Assembly: GCA_944389175.1 (NCBI GenBank)
Contig: CALXLK010000006.1
Coordinates: forward strand, 1-64,000
Direction: 5' to 3'
Source: an uncultured Opitutales bacterium
GTDB taxonomy: Bacteria > Verrucomicrobiota > Verrucomicrobiia > Opitutales > Intestinicryptomonadaceae
DNA: 64,000 bases
A program made the translations under genes and the position numbers. The stretch's first letter is position 1, and each line of letters opens with the position of its first letter. Below the pieces are notes generated by a model. That model was not told where the DNA came from and did no database searches. It saw only the letters and a list, made by a program, of their open reading frames with translations. Shown here piece by piece: positions 9,278 through 17,781 of this stretch.

Positions 9278-10543
9278 ATGATTTTGGAAATAGCACAGAA
9301 AGCGCGCAAGGCGAGCCTCGAGCTTGCGGTTGCCTCGACCGAGCAGAAAAACAGGGCCCTGAGGGCCATAGCAAAGAATTTGAGGGCTGCTGCGGCGGAA
9401 ATTCTTGCCGAAAACAAGCTCGACGTTGAAAAGGCCGCCAGTGGGGGGCTTTCCAAGCCCATGCTCGAAAGGCTCGCCCTCAGCGGGGAGAAAATCGAGT
9501 CGATAGCAAAGGGCGTGGAGGCCGTAATAGACTTGCCCGATCCCGTGGGCGCAGTGCTCGAGAAGACCACGAGGCCAAACGGCCTTGAGATAAGCAAGGT
9601 GAGCACTCCCATAGGGGTTATTGCCATAATATACGAAAGCAGGCCAAACGTCACCATAGACTGCGCGGTTCTATGCCTTAAAAGCGGCAACGCGGCGATA
9701 TTGCGCGGCGGAAGCGAGGCGTTTAAGACGAACATGGCTTTGGCGTCGGTCATTTCAAAGTCTCTCGCCGAGTCGGGGCTTAATCCCGACTGCGTGCAGA
9801 TAATACCCACGAGCGACCGCGCGGCGCTGGGCGAATTGTTGACCATGCGCCAATACGTCAACTGCGTGATTCCGCGAGGCGGGGAGGGCCTTATAAAATT
9901 TGTGGTCGAGACGTCCACAATACCGGTGATAAAGCATTACAAAGGCGTATGCACTGTGTATCTGGACAAGTTTGCCGACGAAAAGATGTCAGACATTCTG
10001 GCCATAGATTCGAAATGCCAGAGGCCGAGCGTATGCAACGCCGCCGAAAACCTGATTGTGCACAAGGATTGCGCGCAGAGGCTGCTGCCCGAAGTTGCAT
10101 CGAAACTTGCGCAGAGGGGTGTCGAGCTTAGGGCGTCGGCGCGCGCCAAGGATATTTTGGACAAGGCGGGCATACCTTGCAAAGAGGCCACTGCGGAGGA
10201 TTTTCAGACGGAATATACGGATTTGATAATTTCCATAGACGTAGTCGATTCCCTGCAGCAGGCAATAGACTTCATAAATACCAACGGCTCAGGCCATTCG
10301 GATTTAATTGTCACAAACGACGCCGGGAGGGCTCAAGAATTTCAGAACAAAGTCGATTCATCTACTGTCTACTGGAATGCCTCGACGCGCTTTACCGACG
10401 GCTACGAGTTTGGCCTCGGCGCCGAGATAGGCATTTCCACCGACAAGCTCCACGCACGCGGTCCGATGGGGCTTCGCGAGCTTTGCTCATACAAGTACAA
10501 AGTTTGCGGCTGCGGGCAGACGCGTGGCAAACCGGCTCTGTGA
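9278..10543 (+). CDS. proA: Gamma-glutamyl phosphate reductase
   Basis: A 421-aa member of the aldehyde dehydrogenase superfamily, full length for ProA (about 417 aa). It reduces gamma-glutamyl phosphate to glutamate semialdehyde with NADPH in proline synthesis. Recognisable segments are PIGVIAIIYESRPNVTIDCAVLCLKSGNAAILRGGSEA, of which the first 13 residues identify the family, the catalytic Cys region (DSKCQRPSVCNAAENLIVH), and ASTRFTDGYEFGLGAEIGIST near the C-terminus. proB is not adjacent in this window, which is uncommon but not rare. Confidence 0.95.
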   Translation: MILEIAQKARKASLELAVASTEQKNRALRAIAKNLRAAAAEILAENKLDVEKAASGGLSKPMLERLALSGEKIESIAKGVEAVIDLPDPVGAVLEKTTRPNGLEISKVSTPIGVIAIIYESRPNVTIDCAVLCLKSGNAAILRGGSEAFKTNMALASVISKSLAESGLNPDCVQIIPTSDRAALGELLTMRQYVNCVIPRGGEGLIKFVVETSTIPVIKHYKGVCTVYLDKFADEKMSDILAIDSKCQRPSVCNAAENLIVHKDCAQRLLPEVASKLAQRGVELRASARAKDILDKAGIPCKEATAEDFQTEYTDLIISIDVVDSLQQAIDFINTNGSGHSDLIVTNDAGRAQEFQNKVDSSTVYWNASTRFTDGYEFGLGAEIGISTDKLHARGPMGLRELCSYKYKVCGCGQTRGKPAL

Positions 10544-10618
10544 GCCCGTTTGCGGTTTTTGTTGGAGCGCCTGGGCGTGCGGGCGGGAGGCCGCGCGCCT
10601 ATTTGAAATGGGTCAAAA

Positions 10619-11899
10619 GTGAATAAGGACGACGACAAGATATCGCAGGATAATTTAGATTCCGAACATGGCTCTTCCGATAGTAGTTCTGTCGGTGGAA
10701 ACCCCAAGCGCAGGGTATTGAAGGCCGCCAAGCCCGAAGATTACGATTACATATATTTGGGCGAAGACGAAATCGACGACGGGGAAGATATTCAAGAGCC
10801 GCCGCCAAATTTTCCCCCTATGCCTGGCATGCCCGGCGAGTATATGCCACAGGTGCCGCTCGGCGCGGGGTTTGCCGCGGAATATGATCTGGAGGACGAA
10901 GATGTCGACGCTGATGAAGAATTGCCTCAGCCCGTTGGTGAAGGGCCGATCCCTAAGAAGATGGGGCGCAATTTGGCAAGGGTATCCGCCCAAGGCTACG
11001 AAGCCGGGCCTTCGCAGCGGCATGATATTGACGGCTCTGCTGAGCCCCGCATGATTTGCGGCCGTTTTTCGGCCATAGTGCGGTTTATATGCAAGGCTGT
11101 CGTATCGGCGCTTATATTGTGCGCGTTTTTTTGCGTTTGCATGTATGCCTACAAGACGTATTACAAGCGCAGTCTCACCCAGGAAAATGTCTCCCTTGCA
11201 CTCAAGGAGCCTGCGGCCGAGGTCGAGGCATTGCAATTGCCAAAGGGCGGTGCGAGGGAAGCTTTGGAGCGCTTTTATTCGGCAATAGGCGCCGATCCAA
11301 GGGCGATATCTACCATTGACGTATTCCTAAACGGCAACATAGACGTAAGAAAAAAGGAGATAAGGAACATATACGCCATAGTTAAAAAGTCGGAAGACAA
11401 AATGTATGTGCGCATAGGCTCAAGCGGGATTGTCCGAGCCTACTACGTGGATATTGCCAAAAATACGGCGCAGAGATTGCTCGATGGCGGCATGGGCGGA
11501 AAGCGGGAAGACGTAGGCCAATTTCGCGCGCTCGTGGTAAGGGGAATTGCATGTTTTGACGAGTCTTTGTTAAGAAACGCCACTGCGGCCGGAGCTGAGG
11601 GGCGTTTTGCATTTGATGGAGAGGCGAATATTGACGGGCGCGCGTGCAATGTGGTAAGCCTCGACGAGGGCGGGGGAGTGAAGTCGCGTTATTATTTTGA
11701 GCGGGAGAGCGGGCTGTTGTGCAAGGCGCTCTACCAGTACAAATCGCAAACATGCGAAGTTTACTATTCCGACTACCAGCGCTTAGAGGGCGGCCGCGCT
11801 TATCCGGTTCAGCGGAGGATAGACGTAAATTCAAAGCCCTTTGCAAAGATTAAATTTGGCACGGCGGCAAAATGCCAGGGCATGGTATTCCCAAGCTAA
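10619..11899 (+). CDS. Hypothetical single-pass membrane protein with acidic, Pro-rich N-terminus
   Basis: A 426-aa protein with GTG start (the next in-frame ATG is well inside). Residues 1-110 are low complexity: acidic clusters (GEDEIDDGEDIQ, LEDEDVDADEEL) and a Pro/Met stretch (PPPNFPPMPGMPGEYMP). One membrane helix lies at about 155-178 (ICKAVVSALILCAFFCVCMY). The remaining 245 residues are predicted outside the cytoplasm and resemble an outer-membrane lipoprotein-sorting or LolA-like fold in pattern only (ending DVNSKPFAKIKFGTA). No family is recognised with confidence. It follows proA by 75 bases. Confidence 0.7.
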   Translation: MNKDDDKISQDNLDSEHGSSDSSSVGGNPKRRVLKAAKPEDYDYIYLGEDEIDDGEDIQEPPPNFPPMPGMPGEYMPQVPLGAGFAAEYDLEDEDVDADEELPQPVGEGPIPKKMGRNLARVSAQGYEAGPSQRHDIDGSAEPRMICGRFSAIVRFICKAVVSALILCAFFCVCMYAYKTYYKRSLTQENVSLALKEPAAEVEALQLPKGGAREALERFYSAIGADPRAISTIDVFLNGNIDVRKKEIRNIYAIVKKSEDKMYVRIGSSGIVRAYYVDIAKNTAQRLLDGGMGGKREDVGQFRALVVRGIACFDESLLRNATAAGAEGRFAFDGEANIDGRACNVVSLDEGGGVKSRYYFERESGLLCKALYQYKSQTCEVYYSDYQRLEGGRAYPVQRRIDVNSKPFAKIKFGTAAKCQGMVFPS

Positions 11900-12394
11900 G
11901 GAACTACCTCTAATAAGAAAATCGCCCTCTAAAATTTTCTTTTATTTTCTTTTGCGTGCTTTTTTTACGGGCGCATTACACTCGTATTTTGCGAATCTTT
12001 TCAAAAAAACACATGATGCTATTGCGGCACATGCTTTTTTCTCGTTTAGTTTTTCCCTTTTTCTCCTTCCATTCTCTTCCTTTATTGGCCGCGCTTCATT
12101 TTCCTTTTGCAGCCCCTATTTTGACAAATTTTTTTATTTCGCTTGTTTTCTCTTTACCCCCCATCATGCACAAAAAGCGATGGCACCGCGCGAATATGGC
12201 GCTAAGACGCACAGACTCGGTTACCGATTTTTATTGATCCTGTTGAAGTGGTTGCCTGTTCGGAGTTATTAAAGGCGCAAAATAAAACACACAAATAATA
12301 AGACACACAAAAGTTTGCCGCCCGACGATTCGCGCCCCGCCGACAAGCCGCTCGCAGCTTTTACAGGCCGCCTATTGCAGATAGGGAATATCTG
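11900..12394. other. Long AT/pyrimidine-rich intergenic region upstream of cas9
   Basis: About 500 bases without a supportable gene. The top strand is very T/C-rich between 11935 and 12170. Short open frames here have biased, implausible composition. I found no anti-repeat to the CRISPR repeat in this region, so it is not where the tracrRNA lies. Confidence 0.5.
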
Positions 12395-12500
12395 TTATGA
12401 GTATATAAGATTATTATATAATATCTATAAATTTTATACGTTTTGCGACGTGTTCTGTAAATATGTTGACTAAAGGAAAATGTTTATTTATGATGAGGTC
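12395..12500 (+). promoter_or_regulatory. Candidate promoter and RBS region of the cas operon
   Basis: TTATGA (12395-12400), a 16-base spacer and a perfect TATAAT (12417-12422) form a plausible promoter about 85 bases upstream of cas9. A second TTGACT-17-TATGAT pair ends at 12494, but its start point would fall after the GAGG Shine-Dalgarno at 12495-12498 and give a nearly leaderless message. The upstream one is therefore preferred. Confidence 0.4.
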
Positions 12501-12505
12501 AATAT

Positions 12506-15500
12506 ATGGAAAATCGTGTAAATATCTGGGGTTTTGACATAGGGAAAGGTTCGCTCGGCGAGGCTGTAAGAATCGGTTCCGAGATAAAGCATGTCCAGTC
12601 GCTTATTTTGTATAAGGACTTTGGAGAGATAAAGACGGCTGCGGAGATCCGCCGCCAGTACAGGACGCGCAAGGCGCACCGCGCGCGGGAAAAGTTTCTT
12701 GAGAAGGTTCTCGGGGAGTGCGGCATAGAAGTGCTTAGGCGCAGGGAGGTCGGGATTGTCGACGGTTGTTGGAAGCTCATAGCAAAGGGAGATATCCGCC
12801 TTGAAAAGGAGTTTCCCTCTCCCGGCGAGGACGTCTGCTACAACTCTATAGCGTTGCGCTGCAAGCTGCTGTTGGGCGAGCCTCTCGAGAGCTGGCAGGT
12901 TTTCAAGGCCCTAAATTCCGCGATCCAAAACAGGGGTTACGATCCCGATATTCCGTGGACGGAAACGGACGCCGACAAGAAGGAGGACAGCGATTGGGCG
13001 AAGAAGCTTTCGGCCTACGAGGACGAAAAGAAGGTTCTTTTTTCTGGCTTGGCAGATCCACAGAGGTACGACTACCCGTGTTTTTTTAAGGCCTACAAGA
13101 TGGGCTTATGGTCGCCGGAGGATCCCGAGATAGTGAAATTGCGCATAGACAACCACGCCGAAAAGGCAAAAAATTATGTAATTCCGCGCAAATGCGTCGA
13201 GGCCGAGTTCGAAAAGCTCGTTGAGAAGGCATCCTTGCAGTATCCCAAGCTAAAGGGAAAGGCTCTGTACATAATGTTCGGGCCGGCGCAGAAGGAGTAT
13301 TCATCGCTAAATCCCGAGCTTAGGAGGCAGTTCAACCTTAAGCGCGGAGCCGACACCGATTGGACTGCTCTTGGCCAGAAGATACCGCGCTTTGACAACC
13401 GCATTGTCGACAAGTGCAAGCTTATGCCCCGATTTAACGTCTGCAAGATAAGGCCGCTTGATGAAATAAAAAATCCGGCGGACTTTTTGCCGTATGAGAT
13501 AACTACGCTTATGAAGCTTCTAAATCTCCGCTTTTTGCGCAACGGCACGATAGAGTCGCTTGCATGCGACGAGCTAAAAGAGGCCTTCGAGTTGGCGCGT
13601 TCCAACAAATATAAGCTATCGAAGACGGCGCTAAAAAAGTTCCTGAAGAAGATAGGCGCCGAGGTGCTTGACGAGGACCAGTCGAAGATTGAAGCGCCCA
13701 GAAGCGGCGGCAGGGCGTCGTTTTCGCGCCCGGCCATGGCGGTGCTCAAGGAGTTGATACTCTCGGGTGAATCTCCCGCTAAGTTTCACACGCGCAAAGT
13801 ATCGCAGATTGAAAATACCGACAAGCTCAAGGGGCTGGTGGCCTCAGATTTTGATTTTATCAAACAAATGGGCGACATAGCGTGGGGGAAAATATTCATA
13901 CCCGACATGCGCCTGCTCGAGTTTGCCAACAGGCAGAATATCGACGCCGAGGCAAGAATAAACAAGCTGATAGGCTCGCAGAATGACCCAATCGTAAGGC
14001 ACAGGCTGGGGTTCTTTTACGATAGAATCAAATTTCTCGAGTCGAAATTCGGCGTTCCCGACAAGATAGTCATAGAATTTGTCAGAGACGATTTTCTCGG
14101 CGAAAAGGCCAAGAAGGAATACCAGAAGGCCATAAACGAGCGTTTTAAGGAGAAACAGGAGCTTGCCAAGGAAATGGACGAGGCCGGATACAAGGGCGCG
14201 AAAATGCTTTTAAAACTCGAGCTTTACAAGAAGCAGGGCGGGCAGTGCGTCTACACCGGCGAGGCTCTTCCTTCGTCGGAAATAGCAAGCCTCGAGATAG
14301 AGCATATTGTCCCGCGCAGCAGGGGCGGGCCCGACTCTATATACAACTACGTCTTGACGCGCGAAAGCACGAACAAGGAGAAAGCCGACATGACGCCCTA
14401 CGAATGGCTGTCGAGGGATCAGCAGAGGTGGAACGCGTATGTATCGCGGGTAAATTCGCTTTACAAGAGCCTCGGGGGAAAGCGCTGCAAGCTTCTGCTT
14501 GCAAATAACGCCGAGGAACTCGTCGACAAGTACACGGCGCTTGCCGAGACTGCGTGGATTTCCAGGCTTGCCCAGCAGGTCGTCTGCCTTCACTTTGGTT
14601 TCCAGTTCGGGGGCATGGAGGGGCAAAGGCGCGTATTTTGCATACCCGGTGGCGTGACTGCGCGCATAAGGGGCATGTTCGGCCTCAACGAGCTTCTGCA
14701 TGTAAAAGACTACGATACCGACTCCATGAGCGAGACGGAAATTGTCGAGCTGCACAAGCGGCTTGAGAAGAAGAACCGCGAAAACAAGAAGCACCACGCC
14801 CTCGATGCCATGTGCCTATGTTTTGCGCCGACCGGCAGCCAAATAAAGCGCTTCGACGCCAAGACGATAATGCCCGAGGGAATTTTGGGCAGGGAAAAGC
14901 AATACTTTAAATCGTATCTGGACAAGATTGTGCCAAACGAGGTTGCCACGCAGAAGCCGCGCCTTGAACAGACGCTGTATTCCAAACGCGTTGTAGGGGG
15001 CAAAGAGTGCATTGTGCGCAAATTTAACCTTGTCGATTTGGCGTACAAGAGCGGGCTGAAGCCCGTGTACGACTTGCAGACTATAAAAAAGCTCGTCGGG
15101 AAAGACCAGTCTGAAAGCGACATAATAAATCCGGTGGTGGGCGCTCTCGTGAGGGAGTTTATAGCGACAGACCCCACCGAGGAGCAGTGGAGAGCCTGGT
15201 GCGGCGAAGTATGTATGCCGTCGGAATCGTTTACCGGCAGCAGAATCAAGCGCGTTCTCGTGCGCTGCGGCAACCCCGACGAGTTTAAGGATCTATCCAA
15301 GGACGGCTGCGGCGCCTACCGCAAGGGCGACGCCCACAAGGGGCAGATTGTATGGCGTTCCACAAACGGCAAATGCTATGTCTTGCCCATATATGTGCAC
15401 GCCTCAAAATACGGCCTTATCGAGGCGCTTAAAAAGCGCGCCGATTTCAAGGAAATCGTCGGGCTGTTTAGAATGCATTGCCTCGTTAATATAGAGCGCG

Positions 15501-15673
15501 ACGTATTCGATAAAAAAGGCCAAAAACTCCTACCGCCGGGTATTTATATGTTGAATACTATTATAGTTACTGGACAGACCATTTTGACAAACACCGACGG
15601 AGTAAAGCAAAAAGCGATAAATATAAACTATCTTGTCGAAAGCGGCATGAGGCCGATAAAGGTGGACTACTGA
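12506..15673 (+). CDS. cas9: Type II-C CRISPR endonuclease Cas9
   Basis: A 1055-aa compact Cas9, the RNA-guided DNA nuclease of the locus. RuvC-I is IWGFDIGKGSLGEAVR with catalytic Asp11. An Arg-rich bridge helix (RRQYRTRKAHRAREKFL) follows at about 50-66. The segment IPRFDNRIVDKC resembles Akkermansia-type Cas9. RuvC-II is KIVIEFVRDD with Glu524; HNH is LEIEHIVPRSRGG with His600 and Asn614/Asn623; RuvC-III is HHALDAMCLC with His763 and Asp767. All nuclease residues are intact. The C-terminal approximately 250 residues should hold the wedge/PAM-interacting region. The usual SIGWAV of RuvC-I reads SLGEAV here. cas1 overlaps by one base and csn2 and cas4 are absent, giving subtype II-C. The ATG has GAGG 7 bases upstream. 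Confidence 0.96.
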   Translation: MENRVNIWGFDIGKGSLGEAVRIGSEIKHVQSLILYKDFGEIKTAAEIRRQYRTRKAHRAREKFLEKVLGECGIEVLRRREVGIVDGCWKLIAKGDIRLEKEFPSPGEDVCYNSIALRCKLLLGEPLESWQVFKALNSAIQNRGYDPDIPWTETDADKKEDSDWAKKLSAYEDEKKVLFSGLADPQRYDYPCFFKAYKMGLWSPEDPEIVKLRIDNHAEKAKNYVIPRKCVEAEFEKLVEKASLQYPKLKGKALYIMFGPAQKEYSSLNPELRRQFNLKRGADTDWTALGQKIPRFDNRIVDKCKLMPRFNVCKIRPLDEIKNPADFLPYEITTLMKLLNLRFLRNGTIESLACDELKEAFELARSNKYKLSKTALKKFLKKIGAEVLDEDQSKIEAPRSGGRASFSRPAMAVLKELILSGESPAKFHTRKVSQIENTDKLKGLVASDFDFIKQMGDIAWGKIFIPDMRLLEFANRQNIDAEARINKLIGSQNDPIVRHRLGFFYDRIKFLESKFGVPDKIVIEFVRDDFLGEKAKKEYQKAINERFKEKQELAKEMDEAGYKGAKMLLKLELYKKQGGQCVYTGEALPSSEIASLEIEHIVPRSRGGPDSIYNYVLTRESTNKEKADMTPYEWLSRDQQRWNAYVSRVNSLYKSLGGKRCKLLLANNAEELVDKYTALAETAWISRLAQQVVCLHFGFQFGGMEGQRRVFCIPGGVTARIRGMFGLNELLHVKDYDTDSMSETEIVELHKRLEKKNRENKKHHALDAMCLCFAPTGSQIKRFDAKTIMPEGILGREKQYFKSYLDKIVPNEVATQKPRLEQTLYSKRVVGGKECIVRKFNLVDLAYKSGLKPVYDLQTIKKLVGKDQSESDIINPVVGALVREFIATDPTEEQWRAWCGEVCMPSESFTGSRIKRVLVRCGNPDEFKDLSKDGCGAYRKGDAHKGQIVWRSTNGKCYVLPIYVHASKYGLIEALKKRADFKEIVGLFRMHCLVNIERDVFDKKGQKLLPPGIYMLNTIIVTGQTILTNTDGVKQKAININYLVESGMRPIKVDY

Positions 15674-16566
15674 TGAGCTACCATATCCTGCACATTGGCG
15701 ACTTTGGCTGCAAGCTTACCAAGGAGCGCGGGTTGCTGGTGTGCAGGAAAGACTCGGCCCTCGTGGGCAAGATAGCCATAGAGGATTTGCGCGCGGTCGT
15801 TTTAACCAGCCAGGCAGTTTCCATAAGCGGTTCCGCAATATCGGCAATAGTTGAAAACGATGCCGTAATAGTGCATTGCCTTAACTACAAGCCGCTTGGC
15901 CTTACAATACCGAATATGCGCACGTATGATGCGCGCGTTGTGCTAAACCAGGCAGCCGGCAACAAAAACCTAAATGACGCAATATGGAGCCGCCTGCTTC
16001 GCGCGAAAGTAAAAAACGGCGCCGCTTGCCTAAAGAATATGGGCGTAAAAAACTGCAGACTCTCGGCCATGCTCAATCGGCGCGGGGGCGAGCTAAACGA
16101 GGCCTGGTGCGCGCGCGAATACTGGCGCGAATATTTTCCCGCGCTCGGGTTTTATTCAGACAAACGCGACGCCCAAGACAAATCGTCGAAGCCGAATGTG
16201 CTGTTGAATTACGGCTACGGCGTGCTCGGGGCCCTGGTGCACCGCTCGATAATAGTTTCCGGTTTAAATTATCTTTTGGGCGTAAACCACAAGACATACT
16301 ACAAGAACACGCCGCTTGTCTACGATATGATTGAGCCTTTCAGGGCCTTTGTAGATTACGCATTGTACAACTTTACGCGCGAGTGCGCCCGCGCCGAAAT
16401 CAGGGCTTGGGCAGTTTATTTTGGAAAATTTTTAAGGGACATGCGCGTGCGCAAAGGCGCCAACACGCTAAAGCTTATGGACAGCATAGACGTTGCCTGC
16501 ATTAGTTTGGCAAACGCCTACAGGGACAAGAAAGCGCAAAATTTATGGGTTCCGGAGCTGGAGTAA
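15673..16566 (+). CDS. cas1: CRISPR integrase Cas1 (type II)
   Basis: A 297-aa Cas1, the catalytic subunit of the spacer integrase. Candidate metal ligands are a Glu in NEAWCAREYW, His in LGVNHKTYYKN and Glu in YDMIEPFRAFVDY, matching the Glu-His-Glu arrangement of type II Cas1. The motif LLNYGYGVLGALV precedes the His. The start ATG overlaps the cas9 stop by one base (TGATG), so the genes are translationally coupled. It ends 27 bases past the preferred cas2 start's upstream region, consistent with one operon. Confidence 0.96.
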   Translation: MSYHILHIGDFGCKLTKERGLLVCRKDSALVGKIAIEDLRAVVLTSQAVSISGSAISAIVENDAVIVHCLNYKPLGLTIPNMRTYDARVVLNQAAGNKNLNDAIWSRLLRAKVKNGAACLKNMGVKNCRLSAMLNRRGGELNEAWCAREYWREYFPALGFYSDKRDAQDKSSKPNVLLNYGYGVLGALVHRSIIVSGLNYLLGVNHKTYYKNTPLVYDMIEPFRAFVDYALYNFTRECARAEIRAWAVYFGKFLRDMRVRKGANTLKLMDSIDVACISLANAYRDKKAQNLWVPELE

Positions 16567-16592
16567 AAAACGCGAGAAAAAGTCCGTACAGA

Positions 16593-16952
16593 ATGGGTTG
16601 GCTTATGGCAATGTTTGATCTGCCCGTTCTTCTGGAGGAAGAGCGCAGGGAGGCTACGCGCTTTAGAAAGGCGCTTTTAGACGACGGCTTTATAATGATA
16701 CAATACTCCGTATATTCTCGGCCGTGTGTTACGGCCGAGAGAATGCAAAAGTATTACCAGCGCGTAAAAAACTACGCGCCCACCACCGGGGAAGTTCGCC
16801 TTCTTTTTTTCACGGACAAGCAGTGGGCTACGAGCAAACTTGTAAGCAGGAGCAAAAAGAAACTTGAAAAACTACCCGAGCAAATAGAGTTTTTCGACAT
16901 CATAAGCAAGCCCGCCATAGACGAGAAAGACAATAACTTTTTGCTGTTTTAA
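16593..16952 (+). CDS. cas2: CRISPR adaptation protein Cas2
   Basis: A 120-aa Cas2 from the ATG at MGWLMAMFDLPVLLEEERR, the usual Cas2 beginning with its conserved Asp in FDLPV. A 135-aa version beginning at 16545 inside cas1 is possible but adds an uncharacteristic tail. It bridges the Cas1 dimers of the spacer integrase. The ferredoxin-like core runs through DDGFIMIQYSVYSRPC and VRLLFFTDKQW. The stop codon overlaps the U-run of the oppositely oriented tracrRNA terminator. Confidence 0.95.
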   Translation: MGWLMAMFDLPVLLEEERREATRFRKALLDDGFIMIQYSVYSRPCVTAERMQKYYQRVKNYAPTTGEVRLLFFTDKQWATSKLVSRSKKKLEKLPEQIEFFDIISKPAIDEKDNNFLLF

Positions 16953-17031
16953 AAAAATTTGCCGAATATCATGGTGCGTTGCAGTGCACGATATTCGGCA
17001 AAATCAGTTAAGACTTTACAACTAAATTTTC
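16951..17031 (-). ncRNA. tracrRNA of the type II-C system
   Basis: On the minus strand this about 80-nt stretch has an anti-repeat (17031-17007) complementary to the array repeat read on the minus strand. Pairing is GUU/AAC (3 bp), a UU/UU internal loop, 11 perfect pairs GACUUUACAAC/GUUGUAAAGUC, a 2x2 mismatch, then AAU/AUU and UUC/GAA. This is the split lower/upper stem seen in repeat:anti-repeat duplexes. A 4-nt linker UGAU leads to one 13-bp hairpin (left arm 17002-16990, right arm 16970-16958, with an inner GUGC/GCAC stem) followed by U7 at 16957-16951. No further hairpin exists before the U-run. Exact 5' end is inferred. Confidence 0.85.
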
Positions 17032-17036
17032 GCCTA

Positions 17037-17065
17037 AATAGTGGAAACATATATTAATATGTCAA
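17037..17065 (-). promoter_or_regulatory. Candidate tracrRNA promoter
   Basis: On the minus strand a perfect TTGACA (17065-17060) stands 17 bases before a weak -10 ACTATT (17042-17037; CACTAT at 16 bases). Start of transcription would fall near 17030, just at the anti-repeat. The 38-base interval between tracrRNA and first repeat is AT-rich and may also be the adaptation leader. Confidence 0.5.
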
Positions 17066-17069
17066 TACT

Positions 17070-17769
17070 ATTCTGAAAAAGAACATTATGTTGTAAAGTC
17101 AAAACGCGAGGGTACGGGAACGGGCGGCGCGATGAATTCTGAAAAAGAACATTATGTTGTAAAGTCAAAACGTATATTATTCAGTTCCATATTTTTTCCT
17201 TATTCTGAAAAAGAACATTATGTTGTAAAGTCAAAACCGTATAGAATTGGCTACTTTATCGACCGCCTGATTCTGAAAAAGAACATTATGTTGTAAAGTC
17301 AAAACTATCACGAAGTGGGACACATTTTGAAGCGGATTCTGAAAAAGAACATTATGTTGTAAAGTCAAAACTACGGGCGGGGTGGTGTAAAAGCCACCTC
17401 GATTCTGAAAAAGAACATTATGTTGTAAAGTCAAAACGGGCTGTGTCGCGTCCTTAATTGCTACTATATTCTGAAAAAGAACATTATGTTGTAAAGTCAA
17501 AACAGCTGCATAGAAGTCGAAACATTCGCTCGCATTCTGAAAAAGAACATTATGTTGTAAAGTCAAAACCGGTATCGATTACTGGATTTGACAATGGATC
17601 ATTCTGAAAAAGAACATTATGATGTAAAGTCAAAACTATCTGTTCTTGGAAATTGTTGCGGATTAGGATTCTGAAAAAGAACATTATGTTGTAAAGTCAA
17701 AACAAGAGAGCCGCCAAAGAGAGCCCCAGAAGCATTCTGAAAAAGAACATTATGTTGTAAAGTCAAAAG
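17070..17769 (-). CRISPR. CRISPR array: 11 repeats of 36 bp, 10 spacers
   Basis: On the plus strand repeats begin ATTCTGAAAAAGAAC and end GTAAAGTCAAAAC. They start at 17070, 17136, 17202, 17270, 17336, 17402, 17468, 17534, 17601, 17668 and 17734. Spacers are 30 nt except spacer 3 (32) and spacers 8 and 9 (31). All repeats are identical except the ninth (T to A, GATGTAAAG) and the eleventh (last base C to G). Read on the minus strand the repeat begins GTTTTGAC and ends CAGAAT, the usual form of type II repeats, and only in this orientation does it pair with the tracrRNA. The strand given here is the inferred crRNA strand. Confidence 0.97.
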
Positions 17770-17781
17770 GTGCGGAAGTTT

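Noticed and set aside
11956..12237. Two overlapping open frames in the spacer before cas9
   Set aside because: Their protein composition (Phe/Leu/Ser/Pro-rich) only reflects the T/C-rich DNA; no RBS or homologue recognised.
12464..12494. TTGACT-17-TATGAT as the cas9 promoter
   Set aside because: Good boxes, but transcription would start after the GAGG ribosome site, so the upstream TATAAT is preferred.
16545..16592. Longer cas2 start inside cas1
   Set aside because: The extra 16 residues do not belong to Cas2; the normal MGWLMAMFDLPV start lies at 16593.
17231..17566. Open frame on the minus strand with repeated VLTLQHNVLFQN peptide
   Set aside because: It is the CRISPR repeats read in frame; the 66-base period keeps the frame open by chance.
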